DNA of 64,000 nucleotides, from contig JBAZXA010000004.1 in NCBI GenBank assembly GCA_041660045.1, forward strand, positions 1 through 64,000, in the 5' to 3' direction. How positions within the stretch are numbered: position 1 is the first letter of the stretch; every line of letters starts with the position of its first letter. A program made the position numbers and the translations under genes. The stretch is from WM-3-3 sp041660045. Its GTDB lineage: Bacteria; Pseudomonadota; Gammaproteobacteria; Methylococcales; Methylomonadaceae. Positions 35,977-44,628 of this stretch are shown piece by piece. A model generated the notes under the pieces. That model worked only from the letters and a program-made list of their open reading frames with translations, was not told the origin of the DNA and did no database searches.

Positions 35977-36729
35977 TTAAGCTAAGTCTTTTTTCAGAAG
36001 TTTAGATATTGCACCAACTTCTGTGTTTACAACACCTAATACACCTAAAGCAGCCCATCCGAAGAATACGAAGCCATAGTGTAAAGGAGCAACAAACAAT
36101 TCTTCCATAAACCAGAATGTATGACCCCATTCGTTCAAGCCAACATTTGGAAGAATCATGAAAGGACCAACTACTGATACCAAGTATTGTAATGACAATC
36201 CTTGTTGGTAAGTAGGAAGTCTAGTTTTAGCATACAAGAAAGCAGCACCACCAGTGATGATGTAAATTGGATAGCTCAAATAGAATTCAATGATATGGCT
36301 TGGTGTAAAGTCAGTATCACGAACGATAGTTTGATGCCATGTGCCATCTTGTTCAGTAAAGTAGCTAGCACCATAATAAATAGCCCAACCATACATTACC
36401 AACCATACCCAATGATGAAAATGTCTTCTTAATTCTTCTCTTGGTGTAATAGACATTACTTTACGATCACGAGTTTTCCAAAGGTAACCCCACAATACAG
36501 CTGCAGTTGTTACTTCTAAAACCATCTCGATGTACAAAAAGTTCATCCAGTAAGTTTCGAACTCAGGTGCAAAAGAGTCTAAGCCAGCTGACCAGCCATA
36601 AACGCCTTCATACCAACGAACCCAACCGTAGAACAAAATGTAAAGTAATGAACCGGCAATTAGGTTTCTTTTATTTAATAGCGGTGCTTCCGCGGCATCA
36701 GCTTTCACTGATTCAGTTGTAGCTGCCAT
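35977..36729 (-). CDS. pmoC: Particulate methane monooxygenase, subunit C
   Basis: PmoC is the membrane subunit holding the Cu(C) site. The 250 residues have about six helices. The metal-binding D-x3-H-x12-H pattern is intact: Asp128 and His132 in EQDGTWHQT, and His145 in TPSHIIEFY (the D156/H160/H173 of the longer M. capsulatus numbering). Other conserved parts are RWYEGVYGWSAGLDSFAPEF and the loop NVGLNEWGHTFWFMEE. AGGAGG precedes the ATG. First gene of the operon. Confidence 0.98.
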   Translation of the reverse strand: MAATTESVKADAAEAPLLNKRNLIAGSLLYILFYGWVRWYEGVYGWSAGLDSFAPEFETYWMNFLYIEMVLEVTTAAVLWGYLWKTRDRKVMSITPREELRRHFHHWVWLVMYGWAIYYGASYFTEQDGTWHQTIVRDTDFTPSHIIEFYLSYPIYIITGGAAFLYAKTRLPTYQQGLSLQYLVSVVGPFMILPNVGLNEWGHTFWFMEELFVAPLHYGFVFFGWAALGVLGVVNTEVGAISKLLKKDLA

Positions 36730-36801
36730 TTCTACCTCCTAAAAATTATTAATCCCCAACTATTTTGTTGAGAGCCTTTTAAGTAAAGTCCCTTCTTTGC
36801 T

Positions 36802-36826
36802 GTTCTAAATCTATTTGATTTAGAAC
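36802..36826 (-). promoter_or_regulatory. Hairpin in the pmoC 5' leader
   Basis: GTTCTAAATC and GATTTAGAAC form a perfect 10-bp stem with a 5-nt loop within the roughly 117-nt leader between the predicted start of transcription and the pmoC ATG. It has no T-run. A role in mRNA stability or copper-dependent control is inference. Confidence 0.6.
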
Positions 36827-36852
36827 CCACCAAGTCTATTTGATGAGATACC

Positions 36853-36880
36853 AGTCTATCACTACGAATTGTCTTGTCAA
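36853..36880 (-). promoter_or_regulatory. Sigma70-like promoter of pmoCAB
   Basis: On the minus strand TTGACA (36875-36880, full consensus) and TAGACT (36853-36858) are 16 bp apart. Predicted transcription start is near 36846. Confidence 0.7.
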
Positions 36881-36995
36881 GATTTAAAATATCCACTTTT
36901 CTTGACTTAGGAGTTTCTTTATAAATTAATCTTCATCTTGCTTTCTGATACAATCAATTACCAGTTTGCCTGTTAATTTGGAGTTGATAAGAATT

Positions 36996-37424
36996 ATGAA
37001 AAAATACCCAATGCTTTTATTTGTACTTGGTTTACTAGCATTAATTCTTTTACAAAAAGAAGTTGTAATGCCACTTGTTAATGAAGTTATTAAATCTGAT
37101 TTATTTCTTGTTGACACACCAGACAAAGGCGATATTGTTCCCGTATCCACCAATTTAAGTAAAATAGCTTTTAAACATTGCAATAATCTTATTAAAGCAA
37201 AGCTAAAAGACGAACTTACCCCAACATTCGCGGACAAAGCTTTAAATTCCTGGGATACCGGTAATTATCAGTATGTTATCAATGGTACAGTAGATATAAC
37301 CAGTAACAATGCGGGCACCATAACAAAAAAATATATTTGCAAAATTAGCTATAAAAATGGCGGTAATGAAGAAGGTGCTTTAGACATCAACAATTGGTCT
37401 CTTGATGGCCTTTCTGGCATCTAA
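36996..37424 (+). CDS. Hypothetical membrane-anchored protein
   Basis: The 142-residue protein has an N-terminal hydrophobic anchor or signal (about 4-20) followed by a soluble domain with a Cys in FKHCNNL and another in KYICKISY, which may pair. The soluble part resembles small secreted beta-rich proteins, but I do not recognise a family. The ATG at 36996 is preferred over the upstream ATG at 36966 because GGAG lies between them. It is divergent from pmoC, sharing its 266-bp promoter region. Confidence 0.6.
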   Translation: MKKYPMLLFVLGLLALILLQKEVVMPLVNEVIKSDLFLVDTPDKGDIVPVSTNLSKIAFKHCNNLIKAKLKDELTPTFADKALNSWDTGNYQYVINGTVDITSNNAGTITKKYICKISYKNGGNEEGALDINNWSLDGLSGI

Positions 37425-37474
37425 TAAGGTTATTTAATTACCTTAAAACTTACACCTCTTACACTAGCCACGGC

Positions 37475-38329
37475 TTAGTTTTTTGCCTTAGTGACTATTG
37501 CTATACCACCCAGGATGGCAATAGCAGCAGCTATAAATTGCTCGGATAAATATTCCCCAAGTAAAACCATGCCGGCTAAAGCAGTTAATAGGGGTACACT
37601 AAGTTGTATGCTTGCTGCCAAAGGTTCTATCAGATAGGGTAATACCATATACCAAATCGCATAACCAAGGCCGGATGCCAACGCACCGGAAAAGATCGCA
37701 TAAGACATTACTTCAGACGACATTCCTGTTAAGGTGTAAATAGCTAAAGGCGTAGCTACGGTTGTTGCACGAAGAAAGTTAGCCGCAGTGACTAAAATTG
37801 GATCAGCAACTCCCTTCCCTTGTAATGAATAAATCCCCCAGCCTATGCCCGCAGCCGTCATTAACACTGTACCAGTTAGTGATGGCGAATAAATTCCAGG
37901 TAGCAGAAGGTAAATAAAACCGGCAAACGATAACAATATCCCCATTACTTGTATTTGGTTTAACCTAACACCAGCAAACCATCCATAACCAATCATGGTG
38001 ATCTGGACTACACTAAATAAAATTAACGCGCCTGTGGATGTAGGCAGACTGATATAAGCGTACGAAAACCCAACAACATAAGCTAACAAAGCTATAGCAG
38101 ACACCCAATTACCTCCGGCTACAATTTGCTTTAACCCTAACTTACCATCACGCAGCCAAACAATTAGTAGCAAAGTAAGTGTCCCTGACAGCAAACGCAA
38201 CGATGAAAAACCGCCTGCATCGAAAATATCCGCTTGTTTTAATGCTAGACGACACAATAACGAATTACCCGCGAAAGCCATCATAGCTAACGCTGTCAAA
38301 CCCATAACTGAGAATTTATTCATAGGCAT
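37475..38329 (-). CDS. DMT-superfamily (EamA) transporter
   Basis: The 284-residue inner-membrane protein has ten hydrophobic segments arranged as two five-helix EamA repeats, as in drug/metabolite exporters. Segments such as FAGNSLLCRLAL near the start and PLLTALAGMVLLGEYLSEQF near the end are typical. The substrate cannot be told from sequence. It ends facing the 36996-37424 gene and stands alone. Confidence 0.85.
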   Translation of the reverse strand: MPMNKFSVMGLTALAMMAFAGNSLLCRLALKQADIFDAGGFSSLRLLSGTLTLLLIVWLRDGKLGLKQIVAGGNWVSAIALLAYVVGFSYAYISLPTSTGALILFSVVQITMIGYGWFAGVRLNQIQVMGILLSFAGFIYLLLPGIYSPSLTGTVLMTAAGIGWGIYSLQGKGVADPILVTAANFLRATTVATPLAIYTLTGMSSEVMSYAIFSGALASGLGYAIWYMVLPYLIEPLAASIQLSVPLLTALAGMVLLGEYLSEQFIAAAIAILGGIAIVTKAKN

Positions 38330-38591
38330 TGCCTTCTTTCTAAAAAAATAGCTTCAATCACTAACTAGCCCATGTTGTAGATGTGTTTTAGCTGACCTAT
38401 CATAGACGCTATCGATAAAGCATGTATTTAAACTGGCTAAAATGTCACATTAGAACTGAACATTTTTGTTTTTTTATTGCCTTACCCGAAAAACAAGTAT
38501 GGTTGCATACCCCCTACATGTAATCGGATCATATGAACAATTTGTTAGCAATACAGAATTCACACAAAACTCAATTATATAAGGACGAATA

Positions 38592-38930
38592 GTGTTAAAA
38601 ATAGCTTATAGACTTGTACTTTATTTTTTAAGCGCAATACTACTGAGTATCTTTGCCTTGGACTTTTGCCTTGCTTCTGGCTCATATGAGATTAGCTCTT
38701 CTGGGAATGACCCTACCAATGAATTTTATGATTTGGGCAAATCAACATTTCATCGAAAAATTACTTGCTCTTCTTGCCCACTACACCAAGACGAAATGGA
38801 TGGCCAAGCCGCAAAAAGCATTATTCAGATGTTGTCCAGCACCCCAGATATAGTGCCCACGCTTTCGGACAACGAACGTGATGCTGTATTTTTCTATTTA
38901 CAAAAACGTTATGAAATTAAAACACAATAA
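38592..38930 (+). CDS. Secreted CxxC protein resembling a haem-less cytochrome c
   Basis: The 112-residue protein starts with GTG (preceded by AAGGA) and has a signal peptide (about 1-29). The mature part has the cytochrome-c-like layout: FYDLGKSTFHRK, then CSSCPLH (Cys59, Cys62, His65) where a cytochrome would have CxxCH, then a C-terminal helix LSDNERDAVFFYLQKRYE. The haem-attachment His directly after the second Cys is missing. It may be a thiol or metal-binding protein. It is the first gene of the co-directional cluster running to 44590. Not assigned to a named family. Confidence 0.65.
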   Translation: MLKIAYRLVLYFLSAILLSIFALDFCLASGSYEISSSGNDPTNEFYDLGKSTFHRKITCSSCPLHQDEMDGQAAKSIIQMLSSTPDIVPTLSDNERDAVFFYLQKRYEIKTQ

Positions 38931-39068
38931 CACTCAACTTTTCGAAACCTAAATCGACTTAGCCCACAGATTATTGACGATTGCTTAGGTTTTTATGCAA
39001 CGCTGTTGACTACTGCTAAGCAAGCAGATACGTTACTAAACCAAACTACTTTGAAGCCCCAGCACACC

Positions 39069-39803
39069 ATGTATTCAGGATTACATATTACTGCCATTAT
39101 CCCTGCCCTTAATGAAGAAGATGCCATAGGCCAGGTTGTTAGCGACTTACTCAAGCTTAAGGATAACGAGGGCTTGACTATTATTGACCAAGTTATTGTG
39201 GGTGATAATGGCTCCACTGATAAAACTGCTCATATCGCTGAAAATGCTGGGGCACTAGTCATCTTTGAACCTAAAAAAGGATATGGCGCCGCCTGTCAGG
39301 CTGCCCTTAAGCATATTGATAAGACAGATATTGTTGTCTTTGTTGACGGTGACTGTTCAATTGTAGTAGGACAAACACTTACCCTACTTGAAGCATTAGC
39401 CGATGGCGCAGACTTAGTCATCGGTTCCCGCGTAAAAGGTTATATAGAACCAGGCGCTATGTCGTGGCCACAGCACATTGGAAATGGCTTAATCGCGGGC
39501 ATAATTGCTAAACTGTGGCAAGCAAAGGTCACCGATTTAGGCCCATTTCGGGCAATCCGATACCAGGCCTTGTTATCACTTGGAATGCAAGATCAAACTT
39601 ATGGCTGGACGGTAGAAATGCAAGCTAAGGCTTTACAACATCACTTGATCATGAGTGAAGTCCCTGTTGATTGTAGAGTCCGGATTGGGCAATCCAAAGT
39701 CAGCGGCACTATTCGCGGTGTTATTGGTGCAGCTTACGGCATGTTAAGCATGGTATTTAAGTTGCGATGGCAAGAATCCATAAATAAGCCCAAATTATTG
39801 TAA
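39069..39803 (+). CDS. Family 2 glycosyltransferase
   Basis: The 244-residue cytoplasmic enzyme has a GT-A fold: ITAIIPALNEEDAIGQVV opening, VIVGDNGSTDKTA (nucleotide-sugar binding), and the metal-binding FVDGDCSI. The sequence resembles the dolichol-phosphate-mannose-synthase-like group. The ATG at 39069 gives a normal start; an upstream TTG at 39006 is unlikely. Second gene of the cluster, 99 bp before the flavin/iron-sulfur oxidoreductase. Donor and acceptor unknown. Confidence 0.88.
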   Translation: MYSGLHITAIIPALNEEDAIGQVVSDLLKLKDNEGLTIIDQVIVGDNGSTDKTAHIAENAGALVIFEPKKGYGAACQAALKHIDKTDIVVFVDGDCSIVVGQTLTLLEALADGADLVIGSRVKGYIEPGAMSWPQHIGNGLIAGIIAKLWQAKVTDLGPFRAIRYQALLSLGMQDQTYGWTVEMQAKALQHHLIMSEVPVDCRVRIGQSKVSGTIRGVIGAAYGMLSMVFKLRWQESINKPKLL

Positions 39804-39902
39804 CCTTTAACACTTACCCAGTAACTCATATTTCCTTTAACGAACAATTGGCCAGCAAAAAATTGGTTGCAATTTAGTCATCCTCGAAATTGGACAAAAC
39901 CT

Positions 39903-42170
39903 ATGCCTTTTCTGCAAAAATTAATTTCCCCAATAAGTAGCTATGCCCATTGGTTGCATTTACGTTGGCCTTCTGGTATTCCTGAATCTTTACCTGTTGT
40001 CGGTCAAGATGGAACCACCTCAATCCAGGGCGTACGCATAGCCGGAGACCTACTTGGCGTACCATTACTTAAATTTGCAGCCGATTCTGGCGCCAGGGCT
40101 ATTCAGGCATTTTTGGCTGAAAACGCTTTTATTATAGAAAACCCAAAAGCTGGGTTAATTGATCTTGCTATTGTTGGTGGTGGTGTTGCCGGCTTATCCG
40201 CCGCCTTAGAGGCTAAAAAAGCAGGCCTGAACTTTGTGGTCTATGAGGCTAGCGAACCCTTTTCCACCATTGTTAACTTCACCAACAAGAAACCCATATT
40301 TACATATCCGCGCGCCATGAAACCCGCAGGTGATGTGGAGTTATCTGCCAACAACAAAGAAGACTTGCTGGCCGAACTACGTAGCCAGGCAGAAAACGCA
40401 GAAATCCCTTTTGAAAACCGGCGTATCGACCATATCCAACGTAAAGGCAATGAGGTAGAAGTCTATTTTACCGAAGGTAAAGAACCCGCACGGGCAAAAA
40501 GGGTGCTTATCTGTACTGGCCGCAGTGGCGATTATCATAAATTAAATGTCCCTGGCGAAGATTTAGAAAAAGTCCACAACCGCTTATTTGACCCTAAAGA
40601 TTATGCCTATAAAAAAGTGTTGGTTGTCGGCGGTGGCGATTCCGCTTTAGAAACGGCTATCAGCTTAAAACAAGCCCAGGCCGATATCCAGCTAAGCTAT
40701 CGCGGCGCCGAATTTACCCGACCCAAGCCAGAAAATATAGAAAATGCGCTGAGCATTCTCGGCGACAATATTCTGTTTGAAAGCCAAATTGTGCGTATTG
40801 AACCTGATTCTGTGGTTTTAAAAAACAAACAAAGCGAACAAACTTTAGCCAATGAAGCTGTCTTTGTCTGCCTTGGACGAGAAGCGCCCGTAGATTTTTT
40901 TAAGCGTAGCGGGCTTGAAGTCCATGGCCTTTGGTCAGGTAAAAAAATCGCCAGTTTTGCTTTTGCATTCCTCGCTATCTTATTGCTATATCGCTGGAAA
41001 AAATCTAATACCGAAGTTTCCAACTGGTTTTATGAACAAGGTTGGTTTCCGTTTAACCTTAATTTCTCATCCTGGACTAGCCCAAATATTCTCAGCCACC
41101 TCTTACAGCATCATTTAGCCAGCCCAGGGTTTTATTATGAATTACTGTATTCACTCACCATTTTAGTATTTGGTGTCCGCCGCATCCTTCGTTATCAAAC
41201 CCCATATATCCGCTGGCAGACACTGTCTTTAATGACGGTACAAATTTTTCCGCTATTTTTATTGCCTAATTTTATCCTGCCCATACTTGGTGACTCGGGA
41301 GTTTTCAATTCCGGTGCCGGCGCATGGCTTGCCGACCAGTTGTTTCCTATCATTCCGGGAACCGAAATCCGCGAATATTGGCGTAGTGTTGGCTTTATCC
41401 TGGCTTGGCCGCTATTTGTATGGAATGTTTTCACACCCTCACCTAACGCCATGTGGATCGCCATTGCTTTTTTCCAGACCTTTGTTTTAATCCCATGGTT
41501 AGTTTACCGTTATGGCAAGGGGGCATATTGCGGCTGGATTTGTTCTTGCGGTGCGTTGGCGGAAACACTAGGCGATGCACATCGCTCTAAAATGCCACAC
41601 GGGCCATTTTGGAATAAACTAAATATCGCAGGGCAAGTTATATTGGCTATTGTATTTAGCTTATTGTTACTGCGCATTGCGAGCTGGTTGTTAAATAGCA
41701 GCCCTACCGGAAAAATGATAGAAGCCATTTTTAATGATGGCTTTACTGGTCTGAGCTTTTTCGGTTTGCCATTAAGCTACGAGATTGTGGTCGATTATTT
41801 TTTAGCGGGCATTATCGGCTTAGGCCTTTATTTCCACTTTAGTGGCCGTACATGGTGCCGGTTTTTTTGCCCATTGGCGGCATTGATGCATATTTACGCA
41901 CGCTTTAGCCGTTTCCGGATTTTTACTGAAAAAGAAAAGTGTATATCATGTAATGCCTGTACCTCCATCTGCCACCAAGGCATTGATGTCATGAACTTTG
42001 CTAACAAAGGCCTACCCATGCAGGATCCAGAATGCGTACGTTGTTCAGCGTGTGTCTATACCTGCCCTACCGGGACACTCAGTTTTGGCAGGCTTGATGC
42101 CACAGGCAAAGTAATGCCTGATAAACTACAAGCATCACCTGTCCTCATGCGGGAAGGTTCAATTACATAA
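39903..42170 (+). CDS. Flavoprotein-polyferredoxin fusion membrane oxidoreductase
   Basis: From ATG 39903 the protein has 755 residues (a TTG at 39867 would add 12). The first part (about 85-345) is a thioredoxin-reductase-like flavoprotein: FAD motif VGGGVAGLSAA (about 91-101) and NAD(P)H motif VVGGGDSALETA (about 241-252), but the redox-active CxxC of thioredoxin reductase is absent. After several transmembrane helices comes a NapH/CcoG-like part: CGWICSCG, CRFFCPL, then two 4Fe-4S clusters with Cys680/683/686/690 and Cys711/714/717/721. It looks like a membrane electron-transfer enzyme from NAD(P)H. The acceptor is unknown; the downstream radical SAM enzyme or the secreted CxxC protein are candidates (inference). 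Confidence 0.85.
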   Translation: MPFLQKLISPISSYAHWLHLRWPSGIPESLPVVGQDGTTSIQGVRIAGDLLGVPLLKFAADSGARAIQAFLAENAFIIENPKAGLIDLAIVGGGVAGLSAALEAKKAGLNFVVYEASEPFSTIVNFTNKKPIFTYPRAMKPAGDVELSANNKEDLLAELRSQAENAEIPFENRRIDHIQRKGNEVEVYFTEGKEPARAKRVLICTGRSGDYHKLNVPGEDLEKVHNRLFDPKDYAYKKVLVVGGGDSALETAISLKQAQADIQLSYRGAEFTRPKPENIENALSILGDNILFESQIVRIEPDSVVLKNKQSEQTLANEAVFVCLGREAPVDFFKRSGLEVHGLWSGKKIASFAFAFLAILLLYRWKKSNTEVSNWFYEQGWFPFNLNFSSWTSPNILSHLLQHHLASPGFYYELLYSLTILVFGVRRILRYQTPYIRWQTLSLMTVQIFPLFLLPNFILPILGDSGVFNSGAGAWLADQLFPIIPGTEIREYWRSVGFILAWPLFVWNVFTPSPNAMWIAIAFFQTFVLIPWLVYRYGKGAYCGWICSCGALAETLGDAHRSKMPHGPFWNKLNIAGQVILAIVFSLLLLRIASWLLNSSPTGKMIEAIFNDGFTGLSFFGLPLSYEIVVDYFLAGIIGLGLYFHFSGRTWCRFFCPLAALMHIYARFSRFRIFTEKEKCISCNACTSICHQGIDVMNFANKGLPMQDPECVRCSACVYTCPTGTLSFGRLDATGKVMPDKLQASPVLMREGSIT

Positions 42171-42231
42171 CTGATGATAAACTGGGCATCATCCACACAC
42201 TCCATTATGGACGGGAAAGGTATTTAGCATT

Positions 42232-43194
42232 ATGAAGGCAACCCAACCACTGATAAAAACGACTGATTTTCCAGTCATTTACCGTAAACAGCTAGAAACA
42301 GTGCAAGTAAACTTAGGTTATCTCTGTAACCAAGCTTGCCGACATTGCCATGTCAATGCCGGCCCCAAACGCAAAGAATTAATGGAATTAGAAACGGTCA
42401 ACCAAGTATTAGACTTGATGGAGCGCTCCAAAATTGGCATCTTGGATATGACTGGCGGCGCCCCAGAAATGAATCCGCATTTCCGTTATTTGGTCATCAA
42501 CGCACGTAACCAAGGTGTGCACGTGATAGACCGCTGTAACTTGACTATCTTAGAAGAACCGGGTTATGAAGATTTACACACATTTTTAGCAGACCACCAA
42601 GTTGAAATCACAGCCTCTTTGCCATGCTATATCGAAGACAATGTCAACCGCCAACGTGGTGATGGTGTTTTTGAAAGCAGCATACGCGCTATAAAGAAAC
42701 TCAACACCCTCGGCTATGGCCAGGCTGGTAGCAGGCTAAAACTGAATTTAGTATACAACCCACAAGGCGCCACCCTACCACCCAATCAGGCTGAATTGGA
42801 AGCCGCTTACCATCATGAGTTATTTGAGCATTTTGGCATCGTCTTTAATCAACTATTTGCCTTGGCTAATGTGCCTATCCAGCGTTTTAGTAATTCACTA
42901 GCAGCAAAAGGTCAATTACATGACTATATGGCATTGCTGAAAAGTGCACATCGTATCGAAAATTTAGACGCTGTCATGTGCCGCAGCCTCATTAGTATAG
43001 ATTGGCAAGGTTACGTGCATGACTGCGATTTTAACCAAATGCTTGAATTGCCTTTAGGTGATAGCGCGACTAAACGACATATCACCGAGATTAATATTTC
43101 CGAACTTACGGGTAAAACCATTGCTATCGACGACCATTGCTATGCCTGTACCGCAGGCTCAGGCAGCTCATGCCGAGGGGCTTTAAAAGCATAA
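42232..43194 (+). CDS. arsS: ArsS-like radical SAM protein
   Basis: The 320-residue protein has the radical SAM site LCNQACRHCH (Cys32, Cys36, Cys39), MTGGAPEMNP, and the C-terminal DUF3641 domain with the cysteines in VMCRS, VHDCDFNQ and HCYACTAGSGSSCRG. This matches ArsS, named for arsenosugar biosynthesis, where it acts after arsenite methylation by ArsM. No arsM is in the window, so the arsenic role is not established here. All expected selenium/cysteine positions read as Cys. Fourth gene of the cluster. Confidence 0.85.
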   Translation: MKATQPLIKTTDFPVIYRKQLETVQVNLGYLCNQACRHCHVNAGPKRKELMELETVNQVLDLMERSKIGILDMTGGAPEMNPHFRYLVINARNQGVHVIDRCNLTILEEPGYEDLHTFLADHQVEITASLPCYIEDNVNRQRGDGVFESSIRAIKKLNTLGYGQAGSRLKLNLVYNPQGATLPPNQAELEAAYHHELFEHFGIVFNQLFALANVPIQRFSNSLAAKGQLHDYMALLKSAHRIENLDAVMCRSLISIDWQGYVHDCDFNQMLELPLGDSATKRHITEINISELTGKTIAIDDHCYACTAGSGSSCRGALKA

Positions 43195-43288
43195 GTTACT
43201 GGTGGCTGGTGTGTCACTTGGCAAAGTATTGCCACACATTACCTATCACGAGGTTATTGAACTTATGGCGTTAGATTTAGCTTAAGCC

Positions 43289-44590
43289 ATGTTAAGGGCC
43301 ATTCACCCAATCCATTATTTTGCTTTTTGCTTAGCGGTAATCTATGGGGTTTTGGCTTGGTTTTCCCGCCAGGAATCAGTCTTAAATTGGCAGCTTTATG
43401 CAGGCTTAACTGGCTTAGCTTTTACGCTTTACGCGTTTGCCTATTTTAATACCGATAAAGTTAAACAATTTAACGCCACCACGTTAATCATCTGGAGTAT
43501 TGTTTTTCGTGGCCTTGGTTTTTGGGGTGAGCCAATATTTGAAGATGACTATTTCCGTTATTTGTGGGACGGTTATCACTATGCAACTCATGGTACGCCT
43601 TACGGTATCGCACCAGCCGCATATTTTAGTGATATCAGTGTAACCAAAGCTTTACTCCCCGCCCTAAACCAAATCAACCACCCTGATCTGGCAACAATTT
43701 ATGGCCCTAGCTTCCAACTGATTTTTCTAGTTTCCTACTGGCTTGCACCTGGGCAATTGTGGCCGCTAAAGCTGCTGCTAATTACTGCCGACCTATTATT
43801 GATTTTTGTCCTATTACGCTTAACCAGACCTAAACTCGTGTTGTTATATGCTTGGAACCCGCTTGTGCTTAAAGAAATAGCCTTTACCGCACATCCTGAT
43901 GGCTTAATCCCCGCCTTATTATTAGGCAGTTGGTATCTTGCCAGACAACGCCATTATTTAGCGGCAGGCCTTACCCTAGCTTTCGCCACCGCAACCAAAG
44001 CATCCACTTGGTTATTAACCCCATTTATCGTGCTAAGTATTGCTAACTACAGCACAACATTTATTTTTATCAGCACTTATTGCCTTTTATATGCGCCTTT
44101 TTTGCTTCAAGGTGCAACCGAATTTTCCAGCCTACAGCAGTTTTATAAAAACTTTGAATTTAATTCGGCACTGTATGCGATTACCCAGCTTGCTTTTCAG
44201 GCCGACACTGCAAAAAAACTATTAGCCATACTATGCCTTAGTGGTGGCTTAATCTACTTCCGACATTTTTGGCGGCAACGCCCAAGCCTTGATAAGCTAC
44301 CTAGGGGCGATTGGCTGTTTGGCGGTTTATTATTGGCTGCTCCGGTTATTAACCCATGGTATCTACTTTGGCTATTGCCCTTCGCCTGTATTTATCCTAG
44401 CTTTTGCGCTTGGTTTTCCTCAGCAGCCATCTGCTTAGCATATGCCACTGAACTTAATCTTGAAGCAATTGCATCCGCCCCTTATCAACATCCTTATTGG
44501 GTTAGGCCGTTAGAGTTTGCTTTAATTGCAGGTGCTTTTTGCGTAGATATATTCAACTCTAAACGTTCCCACGCATTGGTTAGTGCTTAA
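43289..44590 (+). CDS. Multi-pass membrane glycosyltransferase (GT-C, GT87-like)
   Basis: The 433-residue protein has about eleven hydrophobic segments. Early in the chain, EDDYFRYLWDGYHYATHGTPYG has the acidic D/E-rich loop of GT-C transferases that use lipid-phosphate sugars, and FTAHPDGLIPALLL follows. It would act at the outer face of the inner membrane. Last gene of the cluster; together with the family 2 glycosyltransferase, which could make a polyprenyl-phosphate sugar, it suggests a sugar-transfer step. Acceptor unknown. Confidence 0.75.
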   Translation: MLRAIHPIHYFAFCLAVIYGVLAWFSRQESVLNWQLYAGLTGLAFTLYAFAYFNTDKVKQFNATTLIIWSIVFRGLGFWGEPIFEDDYFRYLWDGYHYATHGTPYGIAPAAYFSDISVTKALLPALNQINHPDLATIYGPSFQLIFLVSYWLAPGQLWPLKLLLITADLLLIFVLLRLTRPKLVLLYAWNPLVLKEIAFTAHPDGLIPALLLGSWYLARQRHYLAAGLTLAFATATKASTWLLTPFIVLSIANYSTTFIFISTYCLLYAPFLLQGATEFSSLQQFYKNFEFNSALYAITQLAFQADTAKKLLAILCLSGGLIYFRHFWRQRPSLDKLPRGDWLFGGLLLAAPVINPWYLLWLLPFACIYPSFCAWFSSAAICLAYATELNLEAIASAPYQHPYWVRPLEFALIAGAFCVDIFNSKRSHALVSA

Positions 44591-44628
44591 AGCTTGATTA
44601 ATCCAAAATCAACCAATTTAATATATTT

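Noticed and set aside
42232..43194. ArsS as a selenoprotein with in-frame TGA
   Set aside because: The frame is open and the C-terminal Cys positions are ordinary cysteines.
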